Source: Jannaschia formosa (GTDB lineage: Bacteria; Pseudomonadota; Alphaproteobacteria; Rhodobacterales; Rhodobacteraceae). From it: 64,000 nucleotides of DNA. The stretch spans positions 62,001 through 126,000 of the forward strand of contig NZ_QPLJ01000003.1 in NCBI RefSeq assembly GCF_003340555.1. Direction: 5' to 3'. The position numbers were made by a program, and so were the translations under genes. Shown one piece after another: positions 28,802 through 37,377 of the stretch (positions are counted from its first letter, which is position 1; each line of letters begins with the position of its first letter). Below the pieces are notes generated by a model. It saw nothing but the letters and a program-made list of their open reading frames with translations. It made no database searches and was not told the origin of the DNA.

Positions 28802-30388
28802 ATGGCCATCATCCAGGAAACCACCGACGCCCCGGGCGTGCAGAACGACAGGCTTCCCGCCTCCACGCCCTATGCGCTCGCCCCCGGCGACCGGTTCGAG
28901 GGGCGGCTGACCCCGTTCAACGACAGCGACGTCTTCACCGCCGACCTGCAGGCCGGCAGCGACTACGTCTTCACGCTTCAGCCGGCCGCCACCGCCGGCA
29001 CCACCGGCGTCCAGATGCGGGCCTGGGACGGCGATCAGGATCTGACGACCTTCGTCTTCGACAGCGCCTATACCGACCGGCTGGAACCGACACGGCTCAT
29101 CGCCGCTCCCAATCCGACCAATCCCCGGAACCCGATCTATCAGGAGGGGATCTGGCAGATCGAGGTGAAGGGCCTCGGGGCGCTGGGCGGAGACGGCCGC
29201 TATTCCGTGACCCTGCTCGAAGAGATCGGCCGCAGCTCCAGCACCGACACCACGGCACGGATCGGCACCCCGCTGACCAGCGCCATCGACTACGCGGCCG
29301 TGGACCGGCAATTCGACATCTCGTCGGCGGATGTCGATTCCATCGGCTTCGAGGCCGAGGCCGGGGTCACCTATTCCATCTCGCTGACCGGTGCGAACCT
29401 GTCGGTTTCCATCGGCGAGCGCGGCTCCAGCCAGGAGTTCGGAAGCGACGACACGCGCGGCGACGGGCGGGCCGAGGTCACCTTCACCCCGGAGGAAAGC
29501 GGCCGCTACATCGCCGAGATCGCCGGGCTGACCGGCTCCGAGACCGGGGCCTATACCTTCCTGGTCGACGTGCCGGCCGTCTCGATCGACGACAACGACC
29601 AGGGCAACCTGCTGACCGGCGGTCCGGGCAACGACACGATCCTCGGCAATGGCGGCGAGGACACGATCACCGGGGACGGCGGGGACGACCGGCTGGACGG
29701 CGGGGCGGATCGCGACTCGATCGATGGGGGTGCCGGGAACGACACGATCTTCGGGGGCACCGGGGACGACACGCTCACGGGCGGCGACGGCGACGATACG
29801 ATCAATGGCAACGCGGGCGCCGACCGGATGGACGGCGGCGCGGGCAACGACACCTATGTGGTCGACAACCGGCGCGACACGGTCGCCGACACCGGCCCCG
29901 CGGGCGAGGTGGACCGGGTGCTGACCCCGGTCGACTACGCGCTGAGCGGCGGCGGGGTCGAGGTGCTGCAGGCGACGGGCCGCGGCAATGTCCGGCTCGA
30001 AAGCGACGCTTCCGCGCATGAGCTGATCGGCAACGCGGGCGCCAACATCCTCGTGGGCTTCGGCGGCGAGGACACGATGACCGGCGGGGCCGGGAACGAC
30101 GCCTTCGTCCTGACCGGCCCGTCCCCGAACGTGACGATCACCGACTGGGGCACCGGCGGCGACCGGCTGGCCATCGACGACCAGCTTCTGGGCATCGGCG
30201 CGCGCGGCATCGACATCCGCGAGTTGACCGCCAGCGTCTTCCGCGACGTCCGCGAGTCGGGCGCCGTCGGCTACAATGCCCGCACCGGCGAACTGCGGCT
30301 CGACATCGACGGCGACGGCGACCGGGAGCTGGTCGCGACCATCGAGGGCGGCGCGCGGCTCGGTCTCGACGACGTGCTGCTGTTCTGA
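28802..30388 (+). CDS. RTX-type secreted protein 1 of tandem set (two PPC-like domains + RTX + shared C-terminal module)
   Basis: 528 residues, no signal peptide. The N-terminus MAIIQETTDAPG is paralogous to the next gene. Two PPC-like beta-sandwich domains are visible: ~30-145 (DRFEGRLTPFNDSDVFTADL, AGSDYVFTL) and ~150-260 (EAEAGVTYSISLTG, EVTFTPEESGRYIAEIAG). About nine RTX nonapeptides follow at ~275-360 (GGPGNDTILG, GGTGDDTLTG, GGDGDDTING, GGAGNDTYVV), then the linker YALSGGGVEVLQATGRGNVRL, a second short RTX run ending GGAGNDAFVL, and the 70-residue shared module ending LDDVLLF. It probably leaves by type I secretion and folds on calcium outside. Head ligand and function are unknown. Confidence 0.85.
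   Translation: MAIIQETTDAPGVQNDRLPASTPYALAPGDRFEGRLTPFNDSDVFTADLQAGSDYVFTLQPAATAGTTGVQMRAWDGDQDLTTFVFDSAYTDRLEPTRLIAAPNPTNPRNPIYQEGIWQIEVKGLGALGGDGRYSVTLLEEIGRSSSTDTTARIGTPLTSAIDYAAVDRQFDISSADVDSIGFEAEAGVTYSISLTGANLSVSIGERGSSQEFGSDDTRGDGRAEVTFTPEESGRYIAEIAGLTGSETGAYTFLVDVPAVSIDDNDQGNLLTGGPGNDTILGNGGEDTITGDGGDDRLDGGADRDSIDGGAGNDTIFGGTGDDTLTGGDGDDTINGNAGADRMDGGAGNDTYVVDNRRDTVADTGPAGEVDRVLTPVDYALSGGGVEVLQATGRGNVRLESDASAHELIGNAGANILVGFGGEDTMTGGAGNDAFVLTGPSPNVTITDWGTGGDRLAIDDQLLGIGARGIDIRELTASVFRDVRESGAVGYNARTGELRLDIDGDGDRELVATIEGGARLGLDDVLLF
30176..30388 (+). repeat. Shared C-terminal module, copy 1
   Basis: 70 codons plus stop, from DDQLLGIGARG to LDDVLLF. Same length in all five copies; 54 of 70 positions are invariant among them. 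Confidence 0.9.
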
Positions 30389-30498
30389 TCCCGGCAGGCC
30401 GCAACCCCGCTTTGGATTGTGGCCAAAGAAAGGCATGATCGCCCCTGTCGGTGGACGGCGCAGGCCCGCCGACGCGTATTTTGACCCGAGGAGTTCCC

Positions 30499-32040
30499 AT
30501 GGCCATCATTCGAGAGACCGCCGACGCCGCCAATCTGAGCGGATCGGCCAACCCCGTTCCGCAATATGTCATCTCGCTCGGCGACACCTTCGTCGGCCGG
30601 CTCGACAGCGGCAGTTCCGACGTCGACTATTTCGGGATGCGGGTGGAGCCCGGCTGGTCCTACGTCGTCCAGCTGCGCCAGACCGAGCCCGAGACCGGCT
30701 TCGGCTTCCGCTACGAGAACCTGACGCGCGCGCAGGTCATCGACGGGCAGGTCGGCTTCACCGGGGTGTCGGTCCTGAACAACGAGCCCAATGCCGACGT
30801 CTTCAACGTCAGCGCCGGGGACGGCGCGCTGGCCTTCTCGGACCTGCGCTGGAACGGCTATAGCGGCGAATACACCGCCACGCTGGAGCGCGAGGTGTCG
30901 AGCGGCTTCGACAGCGTCGCGCGGGTCGCCGTCGGCGGCGAGTTCCGCAGCGTGCTCGGCATCGAGAACGCCGCCCGGGGCAGCAACGGGGACACCGACC
31001 TGATCGGCGTCGAGCTCGAGGCCGGGACGGACTACACCATCACCGTCGCGCTGGAGGGCGCGCAGCCGGACGATGCGAACCAGAGCGTGCTGATCCGGCA
31101 GGAGGGGGTCTTTGCCTTCGAGACCGGGTTCTTCCAGAACGGCACCGCGACCATCGACTTCACGCCCGAGGCGGACGGGCTCTACTTCGTCGACGTCACC
31201 CAGAGCCAGGGCGGCGTCTCGGCCTACACGCTGACGGTCAGCGAACCGCAGGGCTTGGACCTCGTCGACGACGACACCGGGCGGACCCTGACCGGCACGG
31301 CGGCGGCCGACCGGATCGACGGGCGCGGCGGGAACGACACCATCGACGGGCTGGCCGGGAACGACACGCTGTTCGGCGGGACGGGCGACGACACGATCAC
31401 CGGCGGCGACGGCGACGACACGATCAACGGCAACGCGGGCGCCGACCGGATGCTCGGCGGCGAGGGCAGCGATACCTACGTCATCGACAACGCCGGCGAC
31501 GTCATCGTCGACACCGGTGACGAGGGCTTCGACATCGCGCTGACCTCGGTCGATTACGCCCTGCGCGGCGACGAGGTGGACCGGCTGCAGGCGACCGGCC
31601 GCGGCAACCTGAGGCTCGACGGCAACCGCGGCGATCAGGAATTGGTCGGCAATGCCGGCGCCAACATCCTGGTCAGCTTCGGCGGAGAGGACACGATGAC
31701 CGGCGGGGCGGGGCGGGACGTCTTCGCGCTCAACAGCACGGGCGACCCGCTGCTCGACACCTTCGACTTCAACCCGCTGCGCCTGACCGTCACGGACTTC
31801 ACCCGCGGCGAGGACCGGCTGGCCATCGACGACCAGCTTCTGGGGATCGGCGCCCGCGGGGTCGACGTGCGCGAGCTGACCGGCGCGGTCTTCCGCGAGG
31901 TCCGCGACTCCGGCGCGGTCGGCTACAACGCCCGCACCGGCGAGCTGCGGCTCGACATCGACGGCGACGGCGACCGGGAGCTGGTGGCGGTGCTGGAAGG
32001 CGGCACCGCGCTCGGCTTCGACGACGTGCTCCTGTTCTGA
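30499..32040 (+). CDS. RTX-type secreted protein 2 of tandem set
   Basis: 513 residues from ATG 30499 after CGAGGAG. It opens MAIIRETADAANLSG, clearly paralogous to protein 1, and has the same plan: PPC-like domain one (~25-130, DTFVGRLDSGSSDVDYFGM), domain two (~135-255, VELEAGTDYTITVALEG, ATIDFTPEADGLYFVDVTQ), RTX run (~265-330, GRGGNDTIDG, GGTGDDTITG, GGEGSDTYVI), the linker YALRGDEVDRLQATGRGNLRL, short RTX, and the shared C-terminal module (most diverged of the five, with LGFDDVLLF). There is no signal peptide. Likely secreted; the partner is unknown. It sits 110 bp after protein 1 without an obvious terminator between. Confidence 0.85.
   Translation: MAIIRETADAANLSGSANPVPQYVISLGDTFVGRLDSGSSDVDYFGMRVEPGWSYVVQLRQTEPETGFGFRYENLTRAQVIDGQVGFTGVSVLNNEPNADVFNVSAGDGALAFSDLRWNGYSGEYTATLEREVSSGFDSVARVAVGGEFRSVLGIENAARGSNGDTDLIGVELEAGTDYTITVALEGAQPDDANQSVLIRQEGVFAFETGFFQNGTATIDFTPEADGLYFVDVTQSQGGVSAYTLTVSEPQGLDLVDDDTGRTLTGTAAADRIDGRGGNDTIDGLAGNDTLFGGTGDDTITGGDGDDTINGNAGADRMLGGEGSDTYVIDNAGDVIVDTGDEGFDIALTSVDYALRGDEVDRLQATGRGNLRLDGNRGDQELVGNAGANILVSFGGEDTMTGGAGRDVFALNSTGDPLLDTFDFNPLRLTVTDFTRGEDRLAIDDQLLGIGARGVDVRELTGAVFREVRDSGAVGYNARTGELRLDIDGDGDRELVAVLEGGTALGFDDVLLF
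31828..32040 (+). repeat. Shared C-terminal module, copy 2
   Basis: 70 codons plus stop. It differs from the others mainly at VATLEGGARLGL, which reads VAVLEGGTALGF here; otherwise gap-free alignment with the four other copies. Confidence 0.9.
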
Positions 32041-32076
32041 GCGATCAACTCCATTGACAGAAAAGAGGTTTTCCAG

Positions 32077-33213
32077 ATGTCCATCAAACTTCCCCAGACT
32101 GCCGAGGACGACATTTCCGACGGCTTCGACTCGACCGCCCGCCTGGCCGTCGGCGAGATCTTCACGGGCCGGTTCGAGCTGGTCGATGCCAGCGGCGCCC
32201 CGGCCAACGACCGCGACAAGATCGGGGTCGAGCTGGTCGGCGGGACGGACTACACCATCACGCTGAACGGACCGGCGGGGCCGCGCCTCGTCCTGTCGGT
32301 CACGCAGCCGAACACCTTCCTGCCGGGCTCGGCCTTCGCCGTGGCGGGCAGCACCGAGCTGGAATTCACGCCCAGCGCCAGCGGGCTGTTCTTCATCGAC
32401 GTGGCCGGGCGCGCGAGCGGCACCGACGTCTACACGGTCGTCGTGGAGGCGGCCCCTCCCTCGGTGATCATCGGCGACGAGCAGGGATTGCCGATATTCG
32501 GCACCGACGGGGACGACCTGATCGAGGCGCGGGGCGGCAACGATACCGTCGACGGCCTCGCGGGCAACGACACGCTGCTGGGCGAGACCGGGGACGACCT
32601 GCTTGTCGGGAATGCCGGCGACGACTCGCTTGATGGCGGCTTGGGGGCCGACCTCGTGCAGGGCGGCGCCGGGAACGACAGCTACGTGGTGGATGACCTC
32701 CGCGACCGGGTCGAGGAGGTGGCCGCGGACGCGGGCGTCGACACGGTCACGAGTTCGGTCAGGTTCGCCCTGCCCGAGGGCGTCGAGAACCTGACCGGGT
32801 CCGGCGGGGCGAACATCCGGCTCGACGGCAACGGCGGCGACAACGTCCTGACCGGCAACGCGGGGAACAACATCCTCGTGGGCTTCGGCGGCTCGGACAC
32901 GATGACCGGTGGCGCGGGCAACGATACCTTCGTCATCGCCCGTCCCGGCGGATCGGACGTCAGGGTGACGGATTTCAGCGAGGGCGACCGCATCGCGGTC
33001 GACGACCAGCTGCTCGGGATCGGCGCCCGGGGGATCGACATCCGCGAACTGACGGCGGAGGTCTTCCGCGACCTCCGCGACAGCGGTGCCGTGGGCTACA
33101 ATGGCCGCACCGGAGAGCTCCGGATCGACATCGATGGCGATGGCGACCGGGAGCTGGTCGCCACGCTTGAGGGCGGCGCGCGGCTGGGGCTGGACGACGT
33201 GCTGCTGTTCTGA
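32077..33213 (+). CDS. RTX-type secreted protein 3 of tandem set (single PPC-like domain)
   Basis: 378 residues, the shortest of the set, starting 36 bp after protein 2 with an AGAGG site, so probably co-transcribed. One PPC-like domain (~15-125: VGEIFTGRFELVDASG, VELVGGTDYTITLNG, LEFTPSASGLFFIDVAG) matches the second domain of proteins 1 and 2, so it looks like a version that lost the first. The RTX run is at ~140-205 (ARGGNDTVDG, GETGDDLLVG, GGAGNDSYVV), then RFALPEGVENLTGSGGANIRL, short RTX, and the shared module. No signal peptide. Secretion by a type I route and extracellular calcium-dependent folding are inferred. Confidence 0.85.
   Translation: MSIKLPQTAEDDISDGFDSTARLAVGEIFTGRFELVDASGAPANDRDKIGVELVGGTDYTITLNGPAGPRLVLSVTQPNTFLPGSAFAVAGSTELEFTPSASGLFFIDVAGRASGTDVYTVVVEAAPPSVIIGDEQGLPIFGTDGDDLIEARGGNDTVDGLAGNDTLLGETGDDLLVGNAGDDSLDGGLGADLVQGGAGNDSYVVDDLRDRVEEVAADAGVDTVTSSVRFALPEGVENLTGSGGANIRLDGNGGDNVLTGNAGNNILVGFGGSDTMTGGAGNDTFVIARPGGSDVRVTDFSEGDRIAVDDQLLGIGARGIDIRELTAEVFRDLRDSGAVGYNGRTGELRIDIDGDGDRELVATLEGGARLGLDDVLLF
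33001..33213 (+). repeat. Shared C-terminal module, copy 3
   Basis: 70 codons plus stop. Nucleotide identity with copy 5 includes uninterrupted runs of 41 bases (starting in the GYNGRTGEL region) and 42 bases (final codons to stop), indicating recent duplication or conversion. Confidence 0.9.
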
Positions 33214-33224
33214 GCGCACCGCAG

Positions 33225-33253
33225 GGGACCGCCCGGCCAAGCGGGCGAGTCCC
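33225..33253 (+). terminator. Hairpin after RTX protein 3 gene
   Basis: GGGACCGCCCG (33225-33235) pairs with CGGGCG-A-GTCCC (33242-33253) with one bulged A and a six-base loop. No T-run follows, so it may be a processing or stabilising structure rather than a terminator. Confidence 0.45.
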
Positions 33254-33343
33254 TGGCGGAGGGAAAAGTTCAGGGCTCGGAAAACGTTGAGCGGCTTTGG
33301 GAAGTCGGTATGCTGGCCCCATTGCAGTTAGGGAGGGCTCAGC

Positions 33344-35923
33344 ATGGCCGAGATTATTGGAACGCCGAACGACGACCGCGGCGGCGCACGCCTGGACGGC
33401 ACGCCGCAGGATGACCGCATCGAGGGTCGCGCGGGGGATGACGAGCTCTTCGGCCAGGGCGGCAGCGACAGCCTGTTCGGCGGCTCGGGCAACGACACGC
33501 TGGTTTCCGGGCCGAGCGGCAACGGGATCGAGCGGCTCGATCCCGGGACCGGCTCCGACCGCGTCGACCTGCGCGGCATCACCAGCTTCGCGGAGCTTTT
33601 CTATCTCGATGCCCCGACGGCGCTGGACGTCGTTCTGGACGAGGGCGGGGATTTCGCCCGCGTGATCGAGGGAGATGGCTCCGTCGACAGCTATCTCGGC
33701 TTCGGCCGGCTCGCGCGGGAGTTCGGCCTGTACTTCGGCGGCTCGGCGCAGGCCGACACCTACCGGCTCCAGGCGACGGATCGCAGCAGCTACATCCATG
33801 TCGATGTCGGGGACGGCAACGACACCGTGACCCTGGTCGGCGGCGAGGGCACCATCCGGCTGGGCGTCTTCGACAACGGCCCGGACGGCGTCGCCGTCAA
33901 CCTGCTGACGGCCCGGATCGACAGCGGCACGGGCGGAATCGACCGGCTCATCTTTGAAGGCGATCCCCGTCGCCTGCAGGTGCAGGCCGGCGAGACCGAC
34001 GACCTGTTCGTCGGCGGCAACGGCCGGCTGGAGGAATGGGTCTGGCGCGGCGGCGACGACACGGTCGACGGCGGCGGCCGGGCGATCACAAGCCTGTCGC
34101 TGCGGGCACGGGCGGTCAGCGATGCCGTCGTCGACCTCGAGCAGGGCACCGCCACCGCCCGTTGGGAGGGCCAAGCCTACACCCTGACGCTGAACGACGT
34201 GGAGCAGGTCATCGGCTCCGACGCGGCCGGCGACGTGCTGCGCGGCGACGACGGCGCGAACTACCTGGAAGGGAACGGCGGCAACGATACGCTGGAGGGC
34301 CGCGGCGGCAATGACGAGCTGGTCGGCGGCGACGGCGACGACCGGCTCGTCGCGGGCGGCGGCACCGCCAACCGGCTGCGCGGCGACGACGGGGACGACA
34401 CGCTGATCTCGGGCAGCGGCAGCGACAACATCGGCGGCGGCGACGGCAACGACCGCATCGACCTGACCGAGATGACCGGGGGCTTCGGCGGCTTCATCAT
34501 GCCGGGGCTCGGCCGCGACAGGATCATCGGCAGCCAGCGCCTGTGGGAAACCGGCGAGGGCCACGACCTGAGCTACGAAGATCTCGGCGGCGTCGGCGGC
34601 ATGGTGATCGAGGTCGGCGCCGAGGGAACGGGAACGGCCCGCTCCGGCGACGGGCGGGTCGATGACAGGTTCAGCTTCACGCATTTCTTCATCGGCAGCG
34701 CGGACGACGACCGCATCACCAGCCTCGACGAGGCCGCCGGAACCTTCCGCTTCGAGGGCTTCCGCGGGGATGCCGGCAACGACACGATCGCGGGCGGCGC
34801 GAACGGCTTCGACATCCTCGACTACCGCGCCGAGCGGTTCACCAACGACAACGTCCGTGCCGTGACGGTGAACATGGGGACGGGCGTCGCCATCGACACC
34901 TTCGGCGACCGCGACAGCTTCTCGGGGATCGAAAGCGTGCGGGGAACCGCGCTGGCCGACCGCTTCATCGGCACCGCGAACCAAGAATTCGCGTCGTTTC
35001 GGGGCTATGCCGGGGCCGACCGCATCGAGGGCGCGGCGCTGGTCGCCCGCGCGGACGGCACGCTGTTCGGCGTCGAGACGGCCGATTACTCCGACGACAT
35101 CCGCGACGGCGGCACGGGCGGGATCGACGTCGACCTGGCCGCGGGGACCGGGCGGGACGGCTTCGGCGATGTCGACGTGCTGATCGAGGTCGACGGGGTG
35201 CGCGGCACCAACGTGGACGACGTGATCCGGGGCAGCGACACCTTCAACGACCTGCGCGGCCGCGGCGGCAACGACCGGCTGGAGGGCCGTGGCGGCAACG
35301 ACCTGCTGATCGGTGAGGACGGCGACGACACGCTGGACGGCGGCGCGGGCGACGACACGCTGGAAGGCGGCGCGGGCAGCGATCTCTATATCGTCGACTC
35401 GGGCGATGTCGTGGTCGAGCGCGCGGGCGACGCGGGCTTCGACGAGGTTCGCAGTTCGCGCGATTTCGCCCTGGGCGAGGGGATCGAGCGGCTGACGGCG
35501 ACCGGCACCCGCGACATCCGCCTCGACGGGACCCGCGGCGCGGAGGAACTGCGCGGGAACGCGGGCGACAACATTCTCGTCGGCTTCGGCGGCGAGGACA
35601 CGATGTCCGGCGGCGGCGGGGCCGACAGCTTCGTGCTGACCGGGCAGCGGGGCACGGACCCGAACGTCCTGATCACCGACTGGGGACGGGGTGCGGATCG
35701 CCTCGCCATCGACGACCAGCTTCTGGGGCTTGGCGAACGCGGCATCGACATCCGCGAGCTGACGCGCGAGGTCTTCCGCGACGTCCGCGACAGCGGCGCC
35801 GTCGGCTACAACTTCCGCACCGGGGAGCTGCGCCTCGACATCGACGGCGACGGCGACCGGGAGTTGGTGGCCACGCTGGAAGGCGGCGCCCGGCTGGGGC
35901 TGGACGACGTGCTGCTGTTCTGA
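33344..35923 (+). CDS. Large RTX-type secreted protein 4 of tandem set (RTX throughout)
   Basis: 859 residues, no signal peptide and no PPC head. RTX units start at once (~1-60: GRAGDDELFG, GGSGNDTLVS) and recur at ~300-380 ([20 protein letters not shown]) and ~625-690 ([40 protein letters not shown]). In between are long beta-rich stretches with VDLRGI, FGLYFGGSAQADTYRL, YTLTLNDVEQVIGSDAAGDVL and VNMGTGVAIDTFGDRDSFSGIESVRGT, the usual spacers of haemolysin-type proteins. It ends with RDFALGEGIERLTATGTRDIRL and the shared 70-residue module. The ATG follows GGGAGGG. It may be a scaffold or matrix protein; no enzymatic motif is seen. Confidence 0.85.
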   Translation: MAEIIGTPNDDRGGARLDGTPQDDRIEGRAGDDELFGQGGSDSLFGGSGNDTLVSGPSGNGIERLDPGTGSDRVDLRGITSFAELFYLDAPTALDVVLDEGGDFARVIEGDGSVDSYLGFGRLAREFGLYFGGSAQADTYRLQATDRSSYIHVDVGDGNDTVTLVGGEGTIRLGVFDNGPDGVAVNLLTARIDSGTGGIDRLIFEGDPRRLQVQAGETDDLFVGGNGRLEEWVWRGGDDTVDGGGRAITSLSLRARAVSDAVVDLEQGTATARWEGQAYTLTLNDVEQVIGSDAAGDVLRGDDGANYLEGNGGNDTLEGRGGNDELVGGDGDDRLVAGGGTANRLRGDDGDDTLISGSGSDNIGGGDGNDRIDLTEMTGGFGGFIMPGLGRDRIIGSQRLWETGEGHDLSYEDLGGVGGMVIEVGAEGTGTARSGDGRVDDRFSFTHFFIGSADDDRITSLDEAAGTFRFEGFRGDAGNDTIAGGANGFDILDYRAERFTNDNVRAVTVNMGTGVAIDTFGDRDSFSGIESVRGTALADRFIGTANQEFASFRGYAGADRIEGAALVARADGTLFGVETADYSDDIRDGGTGGIDVDLAAGTGRDGFGDVDVLIEVDGVRGTNVDDVIRGSDTFNDLRGRGGNDRLEGRGGNDLLIGEDGDDTLDGGAGDDTLEGGAGSDLYIVDSGDVVVERAGDAGFDEVRSSRDFALGEGIERLTATGTRDIRLDGTRGAEELRGNAGDNILVGFGGEDTMSGGGGADSFVLTGQRGTDPNVLITDWGRGADRLAIDDQLLGLGERGIDIRELTREVFRDVRDSGAVGYNFRTGELRLDIDGDGDRELVATLEGGARLGLDDVLLF
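35711..35923 (+). repeat. Shared C-terminal module, copy 4
   Basis: 70 codons plus stop; gap-free with the other four, with unique Glu in LGLGERG and Phe in GYNFRTG. Confidence 0.9.
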
Positions 35924-36039
35924 CGAGGCCCGCGCGCGTGCAGCCGCAGGGCACCTTGCCCCGGCGGCTGTCCGCGCGCGGACGCTGCCGGCCGGCGCCC
36001 GCAACCGCTGCCCCGGACCGCCCGGGCCGGCCCCGGCGG

Positions 36040-36091
36040 CTTGACGTAAATTGCTATGGACTTGCGATTTTTTCTGCTGTCAGGTTGACAG
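36040..36091 (+). promoter_or_regulatory. Candidate promoter/operator upstream of RTX protein 5
   Basis: An AT-richer island after very GC-rich spacer: CTTGAC near 36041 resembles a -35 box, with TGCGATTTTTT after it. A short inverted repeat CTGTCA-GGT-TGACAG lies at 36077-36091. Assignment is by eye only. Confidence 0.3.
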
Positions 36092-36116
36092 GTTCACGTT
36101 GTTCCTGGATGCCATC

Positions 36117-37346
36117 ATGCCTGCAATCACCTACACGCTCCCCGCCATTCGCGGCACGTTCCAGTCCGGCGGGACGAGCCTCGTAGACTTCGGGGCCTCT
36201 ACCGTCTCCCTGACGTTCGATCCCTCGATCACCGTCCTGCGCTACGACGAGGACGGAGGTTCCGAGGTCGGCGACCCGGTCACCTTCATGCCGATGCCGA
36301 CCCGCGTGGAGCTCGGCGGAACGGACAGCGAGACCCTCGTCTCCCAGGGCTACGAGGTCTCCTACTACATTGACCGGCTGAACTTCAGCGGCGGCCAGAC
36401 GGTCGTGCTGAACGTCCTGGTCGAGCCGACGAACCCCGTGGAGGGCGCTCTCGGTTTCGACTATCTGGTCGAGCTCGGCGGGGCCCCCCTCCCCGAATTC
36501 GCGAACCAGTTCGAGTTCGAGCGCTTCCTGTTTCTCGCTGCCCTGGGCGCCCAGGACATCCTCGAGGGCGAGCCCTTCGGTCCCGGGCAGGACATCCTGC
36601 TGGCCGACTTGCCCGACGTCGAGATCATCGGCGGCGAGCCGGAGCCGACCGGTCCCACCGAGGGTCCCGACCTGCTCGAGGGCGATGACGGGCCGAACGA
36701 TATCGACGGGCTTGGCGGGAACGACACGATCCTCGGCGCGGGCGGGGATGACACCCTGACCGGAGGCGCCGGCAACGACCGCCTGGAAGGCGGCCCGGGC
36801 AGTGACGTCTACATCGTGGATCGCGGCGATACGGTGGTCGAGGCGGCGGGCGATCCCGGCTTCGACGAGGTCCGCACGGCCACCGGCCTCACCATCGCCG
36901 CGGGCGTCGAGCAGCTGACCGCCACCGGCAACGGCAACATCCGGCTGAACGGATCGGCCGGGGACGAGGTGCTGGTCGGCAACGCTGGCGACAACATCCT
37001 CGTCGGCTTCGGCGGCGAGGACACGATGACCGGCGACGCCGGGGCGGACAGCTTCGTGCTGACCGCGCAGGCGGGGACCGATCCGAACGTGACGATCACC
37101 GACTGGGGCAACGGTGACGACCGGCTCGCCATCGACGACCAGCTTCTCGGGCTGGGCGCGCGCGGCATCGACCTGCGCGAGCTGACCGCCTCGGTCTTCC
37201 GCGATCTCCGCGACAGCGGCGCGGTCGGCTACAATGGCCGCACCGGAGAGCTCCGGATCGACATCGACGGCGATGGCGACCGGGAGCTGGTGGCGACGCT
37301 GGAAGGCGGCGCGCGGCTGGGGCTGGACGACGTGCTGCTGTTCTGA
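36117..37346 (+). CDS. RTX-type secreted protein 5 of tandem set (unrecognised N-terminal domain)
   Basis: 409 residues from ATG 36117 (MPAITYTLPAIRGTFQ). The N-terminal ~175 residues are a beta-rich domain I do not recognise (SLVDFGASTVSLTFDPSITV, DSETLVSQGYEVSYYIDRL, QTVVLNVLVEPTNPVEGALG), followed by a Phe-rich helix (NQFEFERFLFLAALGAQDIL). After a Pro/Gly linker come RTX units (~190-245: GLGGNDTILG, GAGGDDTLTG, GGAGNDRLEG), the linker VEQLTATGNGNIRLNG, a second short RTX run and the shared module. It is the last gene of the block, closed by a terminator. No signal peptide; secretion inferred from RTX content. Confidence 0.82.
   Translation: MPAITYTLPAIRGTFQSGGTSLVDFGASTVSLTFDPSITVLRYDEDGGSEVGDPVTFMPMPTRVELGGTDSETLVSQGYEVSYYIDRLNFSGGQTVVLNVLVEPTNPVEGALGFDYLVELGGAPLPEFANQFEFERFLFLAALGAQDILEGEPFGPGQDILLADLPDVEIIGGEPEPTGPTEGPDLLEGDDGPNDIDGLGGNDTILGAGGDDTLTGGAGNDRLEGGPGSDVYIVDRGDTVVEAAGDPGFDEVRTATGLTIAAGVEQLTATGNGNIRLNGSAGDEVLVGNAGDNILVGFGGEDTMTGDAGADSFVLTAQAGTDPNVTITDWGNGDDRLAIDDQLLGLGARGIDLRELTASVFRDLRDSGAVGYNGRTGELRIDIDGDGDRELVATLEGGARLGLDDVLLF
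37134..37346 (+). repeat. Shared C-terminal module, copy 5
   Basis: 70 codons plus stop; closest to copy 3 at the nucleotide level. Gap-free with all others. Confidence 0.9.
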
Positions 37347-37377
37347 GCGTCGAAGGTCGGGAGCTTTGTGAAATGAT

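Noticed and set aside
30409-30427. TTTGG-N7-CCAAA half-palindrome upstream of RTX gene 2, similar to a sequence before gene 1
   Set aside because: Only a few bases match between the two sites and it is not found before genes 3-5; too weak to call a shared operator.
23678-30436. 2252-codon open frame on the minus strand antisense to the aminotransferase, nuclease and RTX gene 1
   Set aside because: Composition mirrors the codon bias of the plus-strand genes (stops avoided by GC-rich third positions). It has no ribosome site, no domains, and crosses three well-supported genes.
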